A stretch of DNA of 56,005 nucleotides from Nitrosomonadales bacterium. GTDB lineage: Bacteria > Pseudomonadota > Gammaproteobacteria > Burkholderiales > Gallionellaceae. Position numbers and translations under genes: made by a program. Below, one piece after another: positions 1 to 6,323 of this stretch. The notes beneath the pieces are model-generated. The model saw nothing but the letters and a program-made list of their open reading frames with translations. It did no database searches and had not been told where the DNA came from. The stretch spans positions 65,573 to 121,577 of the forward strand of contig JANYJE010000015.1 of NCBI GenBank assembly GCA_025408405.1, given 5' to 3'. The stretch's first letter is position 1; each line of letters begins with the position of its first letter.

Positions 1-1
1 C

Positions 2-97
2 TCTCGCCGCATCAATATTCAGCACCGTATAGTGTATGAAGTCTTTGCCAAAGAGAAAACGGTTCGCGTCCTACGGATGTGGACTCACTATGAGTAA
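2..97 (+). CDS. YoeB/Txe-family toxin, C-terminal fragment cut by window edge
   Basis: The reading frame open at the window edge ends in SRRINIQHRIVYEV and RVLRMWTHYE. This is the typical C-terminus of YoeB/Txe toxins of the RelE fold: the RRI..HR.VY stretch and the terminal HY pair, whose histidine and tyrosine contribute to ribosome-dependent mRNA cleavage in this family. Only 31 residues are visible, so the antitoxin and the start are outside the window. The stop is followed within 10 bp by an attC-like site, which is what a toxin-antitoxin gene cassette of a chromosomal integron would show. The family call is by recognition of the motif, not by search. Confidence 0.75.
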   Translation, partial: SRRINIQHRIVYEVFAKEKTVRVLRMWTHYE

Positions 98-103
98 GCA
101 TCT

Positions 104-328
104 GCCCAACCCATCATTCGAGAGGGACAGCCCAGAAGCGTGCTGCCCCTCAATTTTACGTTGAGGCTGTAGAAAAACTCAAAATGAAAAAATTGTGTTT
201 GTCATGATTACAAAGCGCCCTCTCAGAAAGCTCTGTATTGAAAGATCTCACATCAGGGAGGGGGTTGATGCCCCCGGAAAATCACACCTTCCGACCCATC
301 ATTTGGTTTTTCCACAGCCTCGTTAGCC
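104..328 (+). other. attC-like recombination site, split by an insertion
   Basis: Seven bases after the toxin stop is GCCCAAC, fitting the RYYYAAC inverse core. The imperfect inverted pair GAGGGACAGC and GCTGCCCCTC follows, then a left half-core ending in GTT at 160-162. A matching GTTAGCC core lies at 322-328. Removing the 159-bp insert plus one GTT restores a site of about 66 bp with the imperfect palindrome expected of attC. The core GTTAGCC deviates at one position from GTTRRRY. The folded structure was judged by eye only. Confidence 0.6.
163..321. mobile_element. MITE-like element inside attC, flanked by GTT repeats
   Basis: The element has terminal inverted repeats of about 23 bp. The left end begins GAGGCTGTAGAAAAAC and the reverse complement of the right end begins GAGGCTGTGGAAAAAC, with the match continuing into an AAATG stretch. 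GTT lies immediately outside both ends, consistent with a 3-bp target duplication. It is only 159 bp long and has no transposase, so it would be a non-autonomous element mobilised in trans. The terminal sequence resembles ends of DDE-type insertion sequences in general, but I cannot assign a family. Confidence 0.6.
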
Positions 329-351
329 GTCTTGATCCTAGCTCCAGCGCC

Positions 352-640
352 ATGAACATAACACTATCTGATTTCAAGACTCTCGCTGAAATCTGTGCCA
401 TCGCTCTTGGTGGTTTATGGGCCATCTATGGCTGCGTCGTGCTCTGACAGCGCGAGAAGGCAGGCGCCCAGCTACGAAAGATTGATCTCGAAACGAAAAA
501 GACCGAACACGAACTACGACGTGGGCTTACATTTGACATGTAAAATGCAAGTCATGGCCCTCGCTTTCTCGCAGCTTGACCTTGATATTTGGTTTGGTTC
601 GCGGCACGATGCGCGGATGATGATAGTTTTTCTACAACCT
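352..640 (+). pseudogene. Decayed cassette gene: small membrane/coiled-coil protein
   Basis: The frame opens with MNITLSDFKTLAEICAIALG and a single membrane helix, then meets TGA at 445-447. The same frame continues without interruption through QREKAGAQLRKIDLETKK to a second stop at 541-543. The pieces together look like a known type of hypothetical protein with one N-terminal helix and a charged helical stretch, so TGA probably replaced an arginine CGA codon. Further downstream another frame reads ARCADDDSF, resembling the CPDDDG segment I recall from that family, which suggests at least one frameshift as well. Function is unknown. It lies between two attC-like cores, as a cassette gene would. 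Confidence 0.5.
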
Positions 641-648
641 CGTTAGGC
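625..648 (+). other. GTTAGGC attC core preceded by a copy of the MITE end
   Basis: GTTAGGC at 642-648 fits the attC core GTTRRRY and would close the cassette holding the decayed gene. No convincing RYYYAAC partner is visible upstream, so the site is probably truncated. The 17 bases before it, starting GTTTTTCTACAACC, nearly repeat the right end of the MITE-like element upstream, and again abut GTTAG. It may be the remnant of a second insertion. Confidence 0.45.
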
Positions 649-676
649 AGCACAAAGGACTGGTCCGCTCATCGCC

Positions 677-1102
677 ATGGCACCACTTCTACCCGCGATC
701 GTCCTCGTAACCCTCTTCCTCGCTGCCGCGTTGTTTCTGGCGCCACGCCTGTTCGAGAGGCTGGCTGGTTGGCCCAGCCTTTCAACGCAGTTCACTGCGG
801 CGCCGCCCTTTCCCATCACGCCGGTTGGCTATGGAACTCTTGGCGTGGCCGCAACAACACCGGTCAGGCTTCAAGCATCGGCGCAGGGCCTTGTACTTTC
901 CCTTGTCTTCACGCCCTTTCGATCCACGCGGCCACTCCTCATTCCATGGCGCAGCGTACGTGAGGGCAGCTCCGGAGGAAGTGTCCTTCCTGCCACATTC
1001 ACCGTCGGTGGCCCGTCCGGCCCGAAGCTCTTCCTTAAGGCGCACGTGGCCAGGCGCCTCCGCTCCCACATCTCGCACCTCGCTGACAGCGGCGCTGCCT
1101 AA
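677..1102 (+). CDS. Cassette-encoded small membrane protein, unknown function
   Basis: The 141-residue product has one strongly hydrophobic N-terminal segment (about residues 4-24), then a soluble part rich in beta-prone stretches containing LLIPWRSVRE. That stretch recalls the PH-like fold of small bacterial membrane-anchored hypothetical proteins, but this is only a resemblance. The start lies about 28 bp after the preceding cassette core. The stop TAA is itself part of the following attC (GCCTAAC), the usual compact arrangement of integron cassettes. I do not recognise a function. Confidence 0.6.
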   Translation: MAPLLPAIVLVTLFLAAALFLAPRLFERLAGWPSLSTQFTAAPPFPITPVGYGTLGVAATTPVRLQASAQGLVLSLVFTPFRSTRPLLIPWRSVREGSSGGSVLPATFTVGGPSGPKLFLKAHVARRLRSHISHLADSGAA

Positions 1103-1170
1103 CAACGCGTTGCAGCGGACTCGCTGCGCTCGCCGCTGGAAAAACGAAGGAGGCCTTACATTTGTTTAGC
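1097..1170 (+). other. attC-like site, last in the cassette array
   Basis: GCCTAAC (RYYYAAC) overlaps the stop codon of the cassette gene. It is followed by AACGCGTTGCAGCGG and a CAGCGG/CCGCTG palindromic centre typical of many chromosomal-integron attC sites. The 3' core is poor (GTTTAGC instead of GTTRRRY), which suggests decay at the array end. About 125 bp further on the ordinary chromosomal gene lgt begins, so this is probably the terminal cassette. No integrase gene is in the window. Confidence 0.6.
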
Positions 1171-1237
1171 GCCCCTTGTTTCGCAAAAAGTCCGCTAACC
1201 CAAGCTACGAAACCAACCCTGTCAAACCACGCACCTG

Positions 1238-1265
1238 TTAGACAGGTGGGCGAATCACGTATAAT
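1238..1265 (+). promoter_or_regulatory. Probable sigma70 promoter of lgt
   Basis: TATAAT (1260-1265) lies 16 bp after TTAGAC, a weak -35 match, and about 30 bp before the lgt start. It sits just after the last attC, so lgt appears to carry its own promoter independent of the cassettes. Confidence 0.5.
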
Positions 1266-1294
1266 CCCGCCTCGCTCAAATCCACCCGTGCACC

Positions 1295-2086
1295 ATGCTT
1301 ATCCATCCTCAATTCGACCCCGTCGCAATCCACCTCGGCCCGCTCGCCGTACACTGGTATGGCCTGATGTACCTGCTCGGCTTTGTGCTGTTTTTATGGC
1401 TGGGGAAGAAGCGCATGCGCACGCTCTCTCGTCCCGGCTGGGACGACAAGATGCTGGACGATCTGTTGTTCTACGGCGTGCTGGGGGTGGTGCTGGGCGG
1501 GCGACTGGGCGAGGTGCTGTTTTATCAGCCCGGCTATTATTTTTCACACCCGCTGCAAATACTCGCCGTGTGGCAGGGGGGCATGTCTTTCCACGGCGGC
1601 TTTATCGGCGTGATGGTGGCGATGGCCTTGTTCGCACGGCAGAGGAAAATTCAGTGGCTGCAGCTGATGGATTTCATCGCGCCGCTGGTGCCGCTGGGCC
1701 TGGGTGCGGGGCGCATCGGCAATTTCATCAACGCCGAGCTGTGGGGCCGGCCTACTGACGTGGCGTGGGGGATGGTATTTCCCAATGTGGACAACCTGCC
1801 GCGCCACCCTTCGCAGTTGTACGAGTTCGCGCTCGAAGGCCTGGCGCTGTTTGCACTGCTGTGGCTTTATTCCACCAAACCGCGCCCAGCGGGTGCGGTG
1901 TCAGGCCTGTTCCTGATCGGCTACGGCAGCTTCCGCTTCCTCGCCGAATTCACGCGCACGCCGGACGACGGCATTTTCGGCCTGATGACTTTCGGCGTCA
2001 GTATGGGACAATGGCTGAGCCTGCCCATGGTGGCAGCAGGAGTGGCCATGATGATCTGGGCCAATAAAAAACCTTTGCGGCAATAA
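1295..2086 (+). CDS. lgt: Prolipoprotein diacylglyceryl transferase
   Basis: Lgt moves a diacylglyceryl group from phosphatidylglycerol to the lipobox cysteine of prolipoproteins in the inner membrane. The 263-residue product has the usual length and about seven membrane helices. It contains the essential HGG motif in [11 protein letters not shown] and the Lgt signature [15 protein letters not shown] with the catalytic-region arginine and asparagine. The C-terminal ALEG and FRFLAEFTR stretches are also typical. Lipoproteins elsewhere in the window (a FixH-like and a thioredoxin-like one) would be substrates. The start ATG follows a clear -10 element. Nothing looks broken. Confidence 0.96.
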   Translation: MLIHPQFDPVAIHLGPLAVHWYGLMYLLGFVLFLWLGKKRMRTLSRPGWDDKMLDDLLFYGVLGVVLGGRLGEVLFYQPGYYFSHPLQILAVWQGGMSFHGGFIGVMVAMALFARQRKIQWLQLMDFIAPLVPLGLGAGRIGNFINAELWGRPTDVAWGMVFPNVDNLPRHPSQLYEFALEGLALFALLWLYSTKPRPAGAVSGLFLIGYGSFRFLAEFTRTPDDGIFGLMTFGVSMGQWLSLPMVAAGVAMMIWANKKPLRQ

Positions 2087-2123
2087 CCCTGTAAACAACC
2101 TTCACCAGTTTATTCACTCACGC

Positions 2124-3167
2124 ATGTCGCCCTTACTCAAATTAATCTTGCTGCCCTTGCTGGGCACAATCATTATTTCCGCCGCACAGGCAGCCAGCGA
2201 TGACCTGTTGCAGTGCGCCCGCATGACTGACGATCACGAGCGCCTGAAATGTTATGACAGCTTCAATGCAAAGCCGCCTGAGAAAATCGGGGACACCTCC
2301 ACCGACAAGCCCGGTGTCGCTGCCACAGAAGAACGCAGTTATCTCAACAGGGCCTGGGATCTGGACAACAAGGACGACGATCTGCTGGATGGCAAGCTGT
2401 CCCCGCTCAGGCCTTACCGCCCTTCTTATCTGATCGCGCGTAAAACCAACCAGCCCAACCAGCTGCCTGACACCCCGGCTCCCGGCCATACACCCCTCCT
2501 TCCGGCCGATCTGGATAGCGTCGAGCTCAAATTCCAGTTCAGCCAGAAAGCCAAGATCCTGAATTCGCGCAGCTCGCATTTCCTGGGCATCACCAGCTTC
2601 CGCCTGTGGGGGGCATACACCCAGCAATCAAGCTGGCAAGCCTTCAATTCGCGCAACTCGTCACCCTTCCGCGAAACCAACTACGAGCCTGAACTGATCG
2701 CAACGTTTGGCACAGGCAACCTGTATGGCTTGAAGCTCATCAACCTTGGACTGGTGCACCAGTCCAACGGGCGCGACCTGCCCGGCTCACGCAGCTGGAA
2801 TCGCGTCTATGTGCAAGGCGGCTGGGAAACCGATACGCTGTCCGCACTCGTGCGCGGCTGGTGGCGCGTGCCGGAAAGCGTTACGCAGGACGATAATCCG
2901 GATATAACGGACTACGTCGGGCGCGGCGAAATTGCCTTGCGCTGGGCGCCACTGGATGACAGCCAGGTAATTGACCTGATCCTGCGCAACAATTTCAGAT
3001 CAGACCAGAATCGCAGCTTTATGCAGCTTGATTGGGCCACCCCGGTGGCTCTAAGCCAGTCCACAAAACTGCATATCCAGTTCACTACGGGCTATGGTGA
3101 AAGCCTGATCGATTACAACTATCAACAAACGACTATCGGCCTGGGCGTCTCATTCCGCGATTGGTGA
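2124..3167 (+). CDS. pldA: Outer membrane phospholipase A1 (OMPLA)
   Basis: The product is a calcium-dependent beta-barrel phospholipase of the outer membrane, active as a dimer on phospholipids that reach the outer leaflet. A signal peptide ends near AAQAAS. A CYDSF segment with paired cysteines follows, as in other betaproteobacterial homologues, then a barrel of alternating amphipathic strands. The catalytic motif is visible in GLVHQSNGRDLPGSRSWNR, giving the His-Ser nucleophile pair. The family asparagine should lie further on, in the strand preceding RGWWRVPE. At 347 residues it is longer than the enterobacterial enzyme because of an extra N-terminal linker. It follows lgt by 37 bp and is probably cotranscribed with it. 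Confidence 0.9.
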   Translation: MSPLLKLILLPLLGTIIISAAQAASDDLLQCARMTDDHERLKCYDSFNAKPPEKIGDTSTDKPGVAATEERSYLNRAWDLDNKDDDLLDGKLSPLRPYRPSYLIARKTNQPNQLPDTPAPGHTPLLPADLDSVELKFQFSQKAKILNSRSSHFLGITSFRLWGAYTQQSSWQAFNSRNSSPFRETNYEPELIATFGTGNLYGLKLINLGLVHQSNGRDLPGSRSWNRVYVQGGWETDTLSALVRGWWRVPESVTQDDNPDITDYVGRGEIALRWAPLDDSQVIDLILRNNFRSDQNRSFMQLDWATPVALSQSTKLHIQFTTGYGESLIDYNYQQTTIGLGVSFRDW

Positions 3168-3219
3168 TTGACCCCGCGCCAACAGCCGGTACGAGGCTGC
3201 CGAGGTTCGGGGTGATACA

Positions 3220-3246
3220 AGCATATTCTAATATGCTGTTTTGTCT
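3220..3246 (+). terminator. Weak terminator-like hairpin after pldA
   Basis: AGCATATT and AATATGCT form an 8-bp inverted repeat with a very short loop, followed by GTTTTGT. The stem is AT-rich and the T-run is broken, so this is a weak candidate. Confidence 0.35.
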
Positions 3247-3394
3247 GCAACACACCGCAAGCTTTGTCAGAAGAATACCTTGCACAACGAATGGCTATTG
3301 GATAAACTGAACACGTTGTGTGCTATATTTACTTTCGGCTGGTTGTTTTAAAAATCAAATTATTATATTGATAATTTATTAAGGAGAGGATGTT

Positions 3395-3574
3395 ATGGAT
3401 TATTCACCACTAATCGTTCCCGTCGCAATTTTCGTCGGTGGCATTGTTGTTACCTTAATGTGTGCTGGCTTAGGCGTTTCTCGCCTGGTTGAAGGACAAA
3501 AAAGTGCTGACAAAGAGATCGGCCGCACCGCATCTTACGCAGAACCCTTTAAGGATTCACACGGAAGAGGCTAA
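3395..3574 (+). CDS. 59-residue single-helix membrane protein
   Basis: A strong Shine-Dalgarno (AAGGAGAGG) sits about 8 bp before the ATG. The product starts MDYSPLIVPVAIFVGGIVV, a clear membrane helix, and ends in a charged tail with KSADKEIGR. A strong terminator follows directly, so it is a complete monocistronic gene. No family is recognised. It stands beside a stand-alone CcoN-like protein and near CcoG and FixH-like genes, which suggests a small accessory subunit of the respiratory complex, comparable in size to CcoQ. That role is inference from position. Confidence 0.7.
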   Translation: MDYSPLIVPVAIFVGGIVVTLMCAGLGVSRLVEGQKSADKEIGRTASYAEPFKDSHGRG

Positions 3575-3596
3575 AAGCTGTTGTGCTGTTTTTCGT

Positions 3597-3630
3597 AAAA
3601 GCACGGTCATTCATGACCGTGCTTTTGTTA
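3597..3630 (+). terminator. Rho-independent terminator
   Basis: GCACGGTCA and TGACCGTGC form a near-perfect stem with a TTCA loop, flanked by AAAA and TTTTGTTATT. It closes the 59-residue membrane-protein gene. The A-run on the left would also let it work weakly on the opposite strand. Confidence 0.9.
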
Positions 3631-3655
3631 TTATCGCTTCCCATCCCTACCTTCA

Positions 3656-4168
3656 ATGCGTTTAAACACTGAACACCCCCACTTGGTCAAGTTTTTGCTG
3701 GTCTCCGCCGTTTCTTTTTTTATCGGGGCCATACATGGTATGTTGCAGGTTCTTCCGCCCATACGCGCCTGGCTCGATTCTATCGGCAGCCCCTACGGCG
3801 GCCCCGGCCACATGATAGATCCGCTCGCGCACGCCCACATGAATCTGGTAGGAGGAGTTGTGATTCTTGCGATGGGTACGTCCTACTATCTGCTGCCGAT
3901 ATTCAGCGGCAAGCCCATATATTCGTTGCGACTGGTCAACCAGTCTTTATGGTGGACCGCGATTGGCCAGTTTTACTTTTACATCACGCTGATCGTGTTC
4001 GGCATCTGGGAAGGCATGTTGCTGCTCCACAATCCGCAAGCCTTGCCGCAAGTCCACCACTTTTACGGGCCAATAGTCGCCGGTTCCGGGATTGTCATGG
4101 CAACCGGATTTTGCATCTATCTTGTCAACGTCATCATGACGCTTAGAAATAAAACCCGGACTTCTTAA
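3656..4168 (+). CDS. Stand-alone four-helix protein resembling the CcoN C-terminal part
   Basis: The 170-residue product has about four membrane helices and the motif PLAHAHMNLVGG (H59 and H61). This matches the HxH pair on helix X of haem-copper oxidase subunit I, which ligates the high-spin and low-spin haems. The next segment, GKPIYSLRLVNQSLWW, matches the stretch after helix X in the CcoN of this window (MKRKLYSLTLGNVHFW). The CuB histidines, the cross-linked tyrosine and the helix II histidine of CcoN have no counterpart, so it cannot be a complete oxidase. It may bind haem b or serve as an accessory electron carrier; this is inference. A similar protein is encoded at 19361-19873. Its last 4 bases overlap the convergent lipoprotein gene. 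Confidence 0.75.
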   Translation: MRLNTEHPHLVKFLLVSAVSFFIGAIHGMLQVLPPIRAWLDSIGSPYGGPGHMIDPLAHAHMNLVGGVVILAMGTSYYLLPIFSGKPIYSLRLVNQSLWWTAIGQFYFYITLIVFGIWEGMLLLHNPQALPQVHHFYGPIVAGSGIVMATGFCIYLVNVIMTLRNKTRTS

Positions 4169-4599
4169 GGGACCAAATTCAGCGGGAAGCGCAGAATGCT
4201 TTCCGTGCCGTTGCGTTTTATTTGTACCTGCAGCACTGATCGCGTCCCCGGAGCGACCTCGACCGCCCTGCGGTAAACACCCACCTGCCCATCTTGTATC
4301 GCCTGTTTCCATGGGTCCTGGTCGCTGGTGCGCAACGACACCATCAGGTCGTAAATCGGCCGGTGGTGTTCCCCCGTAACGAGTATTAAAGACTCGTTCA
4401 TTCCGATGCGCGGCGGGCTGGGTCTGGTTTCGACACGAACTTCCATGCCCTGCCAGTTCTGCGGCAGTGCATCCACAGCCTGATCTCCGCCGCATGCCGA
4501 CAGCATTCCCAGCGCAAGCAGCACAACATATTTCGCATTCGTCCGTTGCAGAAGCCTAACCGTGGCGCACAATTTATTTTGCTGAATTATTTTCATCAT
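4165..4599 (-). CDS. FixH/YtkA-like lipoprotein next to CcoG
   Basis: An N-terminal hydrophobic segment ends in the lipobox LSAC, giving a lipoprotein of about 144 residues. The mature part contains RIGMNESLILVT, DGQVGVYRRAVEV and LRFPLNL, which recall the beta-sandwich YtkA/FixH domain usually encoded with fixG/ccoG and involved in cbb3 oxidase assembly or copper handling. I chose the ATG that begins MMKIIQQ rather than the more upstream one, because it gives a sensible signal peptide and lies within the tail of the upstream gene, as coupled genes do. The FixH relation is by appearance and position, with modest certainty. Confidence 0.65.
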   Translation of the reverse strand: MMKIIQQNKLCATVRLLQRTNAKYVVLLALGMLSACGGDQAVDALPQNWQGMEVRVETRPSPPRIGMNESLILVTGEHHRPIYDLMVSLRTSDQDPWKQAIQDGQVGVYRRAVEVAPGTRSVLQVQIKRNGTESILRFPLNLVP

Positions 4600-4987
4600 C
4601 ACTTTCTTTGTCTGAATCCAGCCTGCCACCTTCCGATGACCCGTAAAGCCCAACCATGAAATAAACAAAGGCGCTGGCGGCGGCAATGTAGAACAAGGCG
4701 GCAACAAAGCCCCAGTCCACCCAATCGCGTTCATAGCCAGGGCGGTTACCCCAGAAAGGAAAGCTCAACCCAACCGCGACGAGCAGCACCACCACCACCA
4801 CCGCCGCAAACCAGTAAGGCACGCCCTTTTGTGATTCTGGAATTTTTTCTACCAGTTCCCAATCTTCCAGGCCGCGCTTCATCTTGCGTTCTTCTTCCGA
4901 AGCATAGCCAAAATGATCGCCCGCCTGTTCGCCCCATTGTGAGTCCACTACAGACATGTTTTTAGCTTTCACTTTTTCGATGGTCAT
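4574..4987 (-). CDS. Two-helix membrane protein with CcoP-N-like segment, no haem site
   Basis: The product has 137 residues: an acidic cytoplasmic N-terminus, a helix ending GLSFPFWGNRPGYE, and a second helix around AALFYIAAASAFVYFM. The first helix closely resembles the one in the 208-residue protein next to ccoO (AITFPLWGQRPTA). It recalls the N-terminal anchor of CcoP in cbb3 oxidases, but no CxxCH motif is present. It lies 5 bp after ccoG and overlaps the lipoprotein gene downstream, so the three form one operon. It is probably an auxiliary oxidase subunit; function inferred from context. Confidence 0.7.
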   Translation of the reverse strand: MTIEKVKAKNMSVVDSQWGEQAGDHFGYASEEERKMKRGLEDWELVEKIPESQKGVPYWFAAVVVVVLLVAVGLSFPFWGNRPGYERDWVDWGFVAALFYIAAASAFVYFMVGLYGSSEGGRLDSDKESDDENNSAK

Positions 4988-4992
4988 ATCTA

Positions 4993-6315
4993 TTACCCCT
5001 GTTCTGAAAAATGCTGAATATGATAGTGACCTGTCCAGCCATCACCTGCCGCAACGTCCACCACAATTGAGTACAAGCCACGCGGCAGATTCTGCGCGAT
5101 GGAAAGCGTGAGTGATTCACGCCCGACTGGTAATAGCATAATATCTGCGGCACTCAGGGTGTAACTGCCCTGTGGCAAACCCTGTACGCGCACACGCAAC
5201 GCCGCCGGGTGGTACAGCTTGTTGGAAACCGCAATGCGATAATTCTGGATTGTCGAGTGGCCTTGTTGATTTTCCGCGCGGTAAACCACGACATGATAGG
5301 GCTCATAAGACCATAGCCCCCAAACAAACATCGCCGCACCCAGAGCACCGAGCGGAGCCATCCATCCGGCCCTGGCAAACAGGGATACTGCGGCATTGCG
5401 GAATTTATTGCCACCCTTCTGTATGCGCTCGCCCAGTTCGAAACTCAACAATCCTGGAGTTTCTTGCTTGGCGTGCAGCCGGTTGCATGCATCGATGCAT
5501 TCGCCGCAATTAATACAGCTGTCATAGACTTCAGTTTTGCGCGGATCCAGATCGATAAAACAAGAGGTGACGCAATAATTACACTTGGCGCAATCATCTG
5601 CGCGGCTGGCATCGTAGATGACGTGCAAGGTCTGCTTGGTCTTGAATGAATGCTGCCAAACCCGGTAAATGCATGAGAAACGGCACCAGAAATGCCTGAT
5701 GACAGCGATGTCCAGGAAAATGATCAGGACGCACACCGTATAAATCCAGTGCAGCGATCCCGCCAGCCTGGCTTCATCCTGAAATGTTACGAAAGACCAT
5801 ACCAGGCTGGGCGGGTAAAAATAAAACAGCGGGATTAATGCAAAAAACATTGCTGCAGCCAAAAATGCCGCGCCCAGCAGCAACCAATTCATGATCTTAT
5901 TCTTGGCACCCGCCACTCTAGGCGCCTCGCCTGTCAAGCTCACCTCGACATGCTTGCCCAAAAGTTTGCGCGTCAGATTGTTGGCCCACTCGGCCAGAAT
6001 GTTTTGCGGGCAGACCCAACCGCAAAACACCGTACCTGCAGTCGAGTACAACATCACCAGCCCACTCGCCAACATAATCCATAGTCCGGCGATCATGAAA
6101 AAATCTGACAGCCAGATCTGCCGATCGAACACTACGAACCCGCCCACCGCCGGATCAATGCGGAACAGACCGCTGGCCGGAATCAGCACTACCAGCATGG
6201 TGGTGAGCGCCTGCACCGCCCGCCGCTTCCAATGAAAACTGGAGCGCACTGCCTGGGTGCCGACAACCTTGACCGGAATACTGGCAATAGATTTCTGATT
6301 GATGCCGCTGGACAT
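4993..6315 (-). CDS. ccoG: Cytochrome c oxidase accessory protein CcoG (FixG)
   Basis: CcoG is a membrane iron-sulfur protein needed for maturation of cbb3-type oxidases, probably by reducing copper for the CuB site. The 440-residue product has several N-terminal membrane helices, the NapH/CcoG membrane-edge motif GTVFCGWVCPQNILAEW, and a pair of [4Fe-4S] motifs in CAKCNYCVTSC and CINCGECIDACN. A C-terminal periplasmic immunoglobulin-like domain follows. It differs from common CcoG in lacking the proline after the first cluster (CF instead of CP). It heads an operon with the CcoP-N-like protein and the FixH-like lipoprotein, and its target is most likely the oxidase encoded at 13399-15794. 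Confidence 0.9.
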   Translation of the reverse strand: MSSGINQKSIASIPVKVVGTQAVRSSFHWKRRAVQALTTMLVVLIPASGLFRIDPAVGGFVVFDRQIWLSDFFMIAGLWIMLASGLVMLYSTAGTVFCGWVCPQNILAEWANNLTRKLLGKHVEVSLTGEAPRVAGAKNKIMNWLLLGAAFLAAAMFFALIPLFYFYPPSLVWSFVTFQDEARLAGSLHWIYTVCVLIIFLDIAVIRHFWCRFSCIYRVWQHSFKTKQTLHVIYDASRADDCAKCNYCVTSCFIDLDPRKTEVYDSCINCGECIDACNRLHAKQETPGLLSFELGERIQKGGNKFRNAAVSLFARAGWMAPLGALGAAMFVWGLWSYEPYHVVVYRAENQQGHSTIQNYRIAVSNKLYHPAALRVRVQGLPQGSYTLSAADIMLLPVGRESLTLSIAQNLPRGLYSIVVDVAAGDGWTGHYHIQHFSEQG

Positions 6316-6323
6316 AATTTTAG

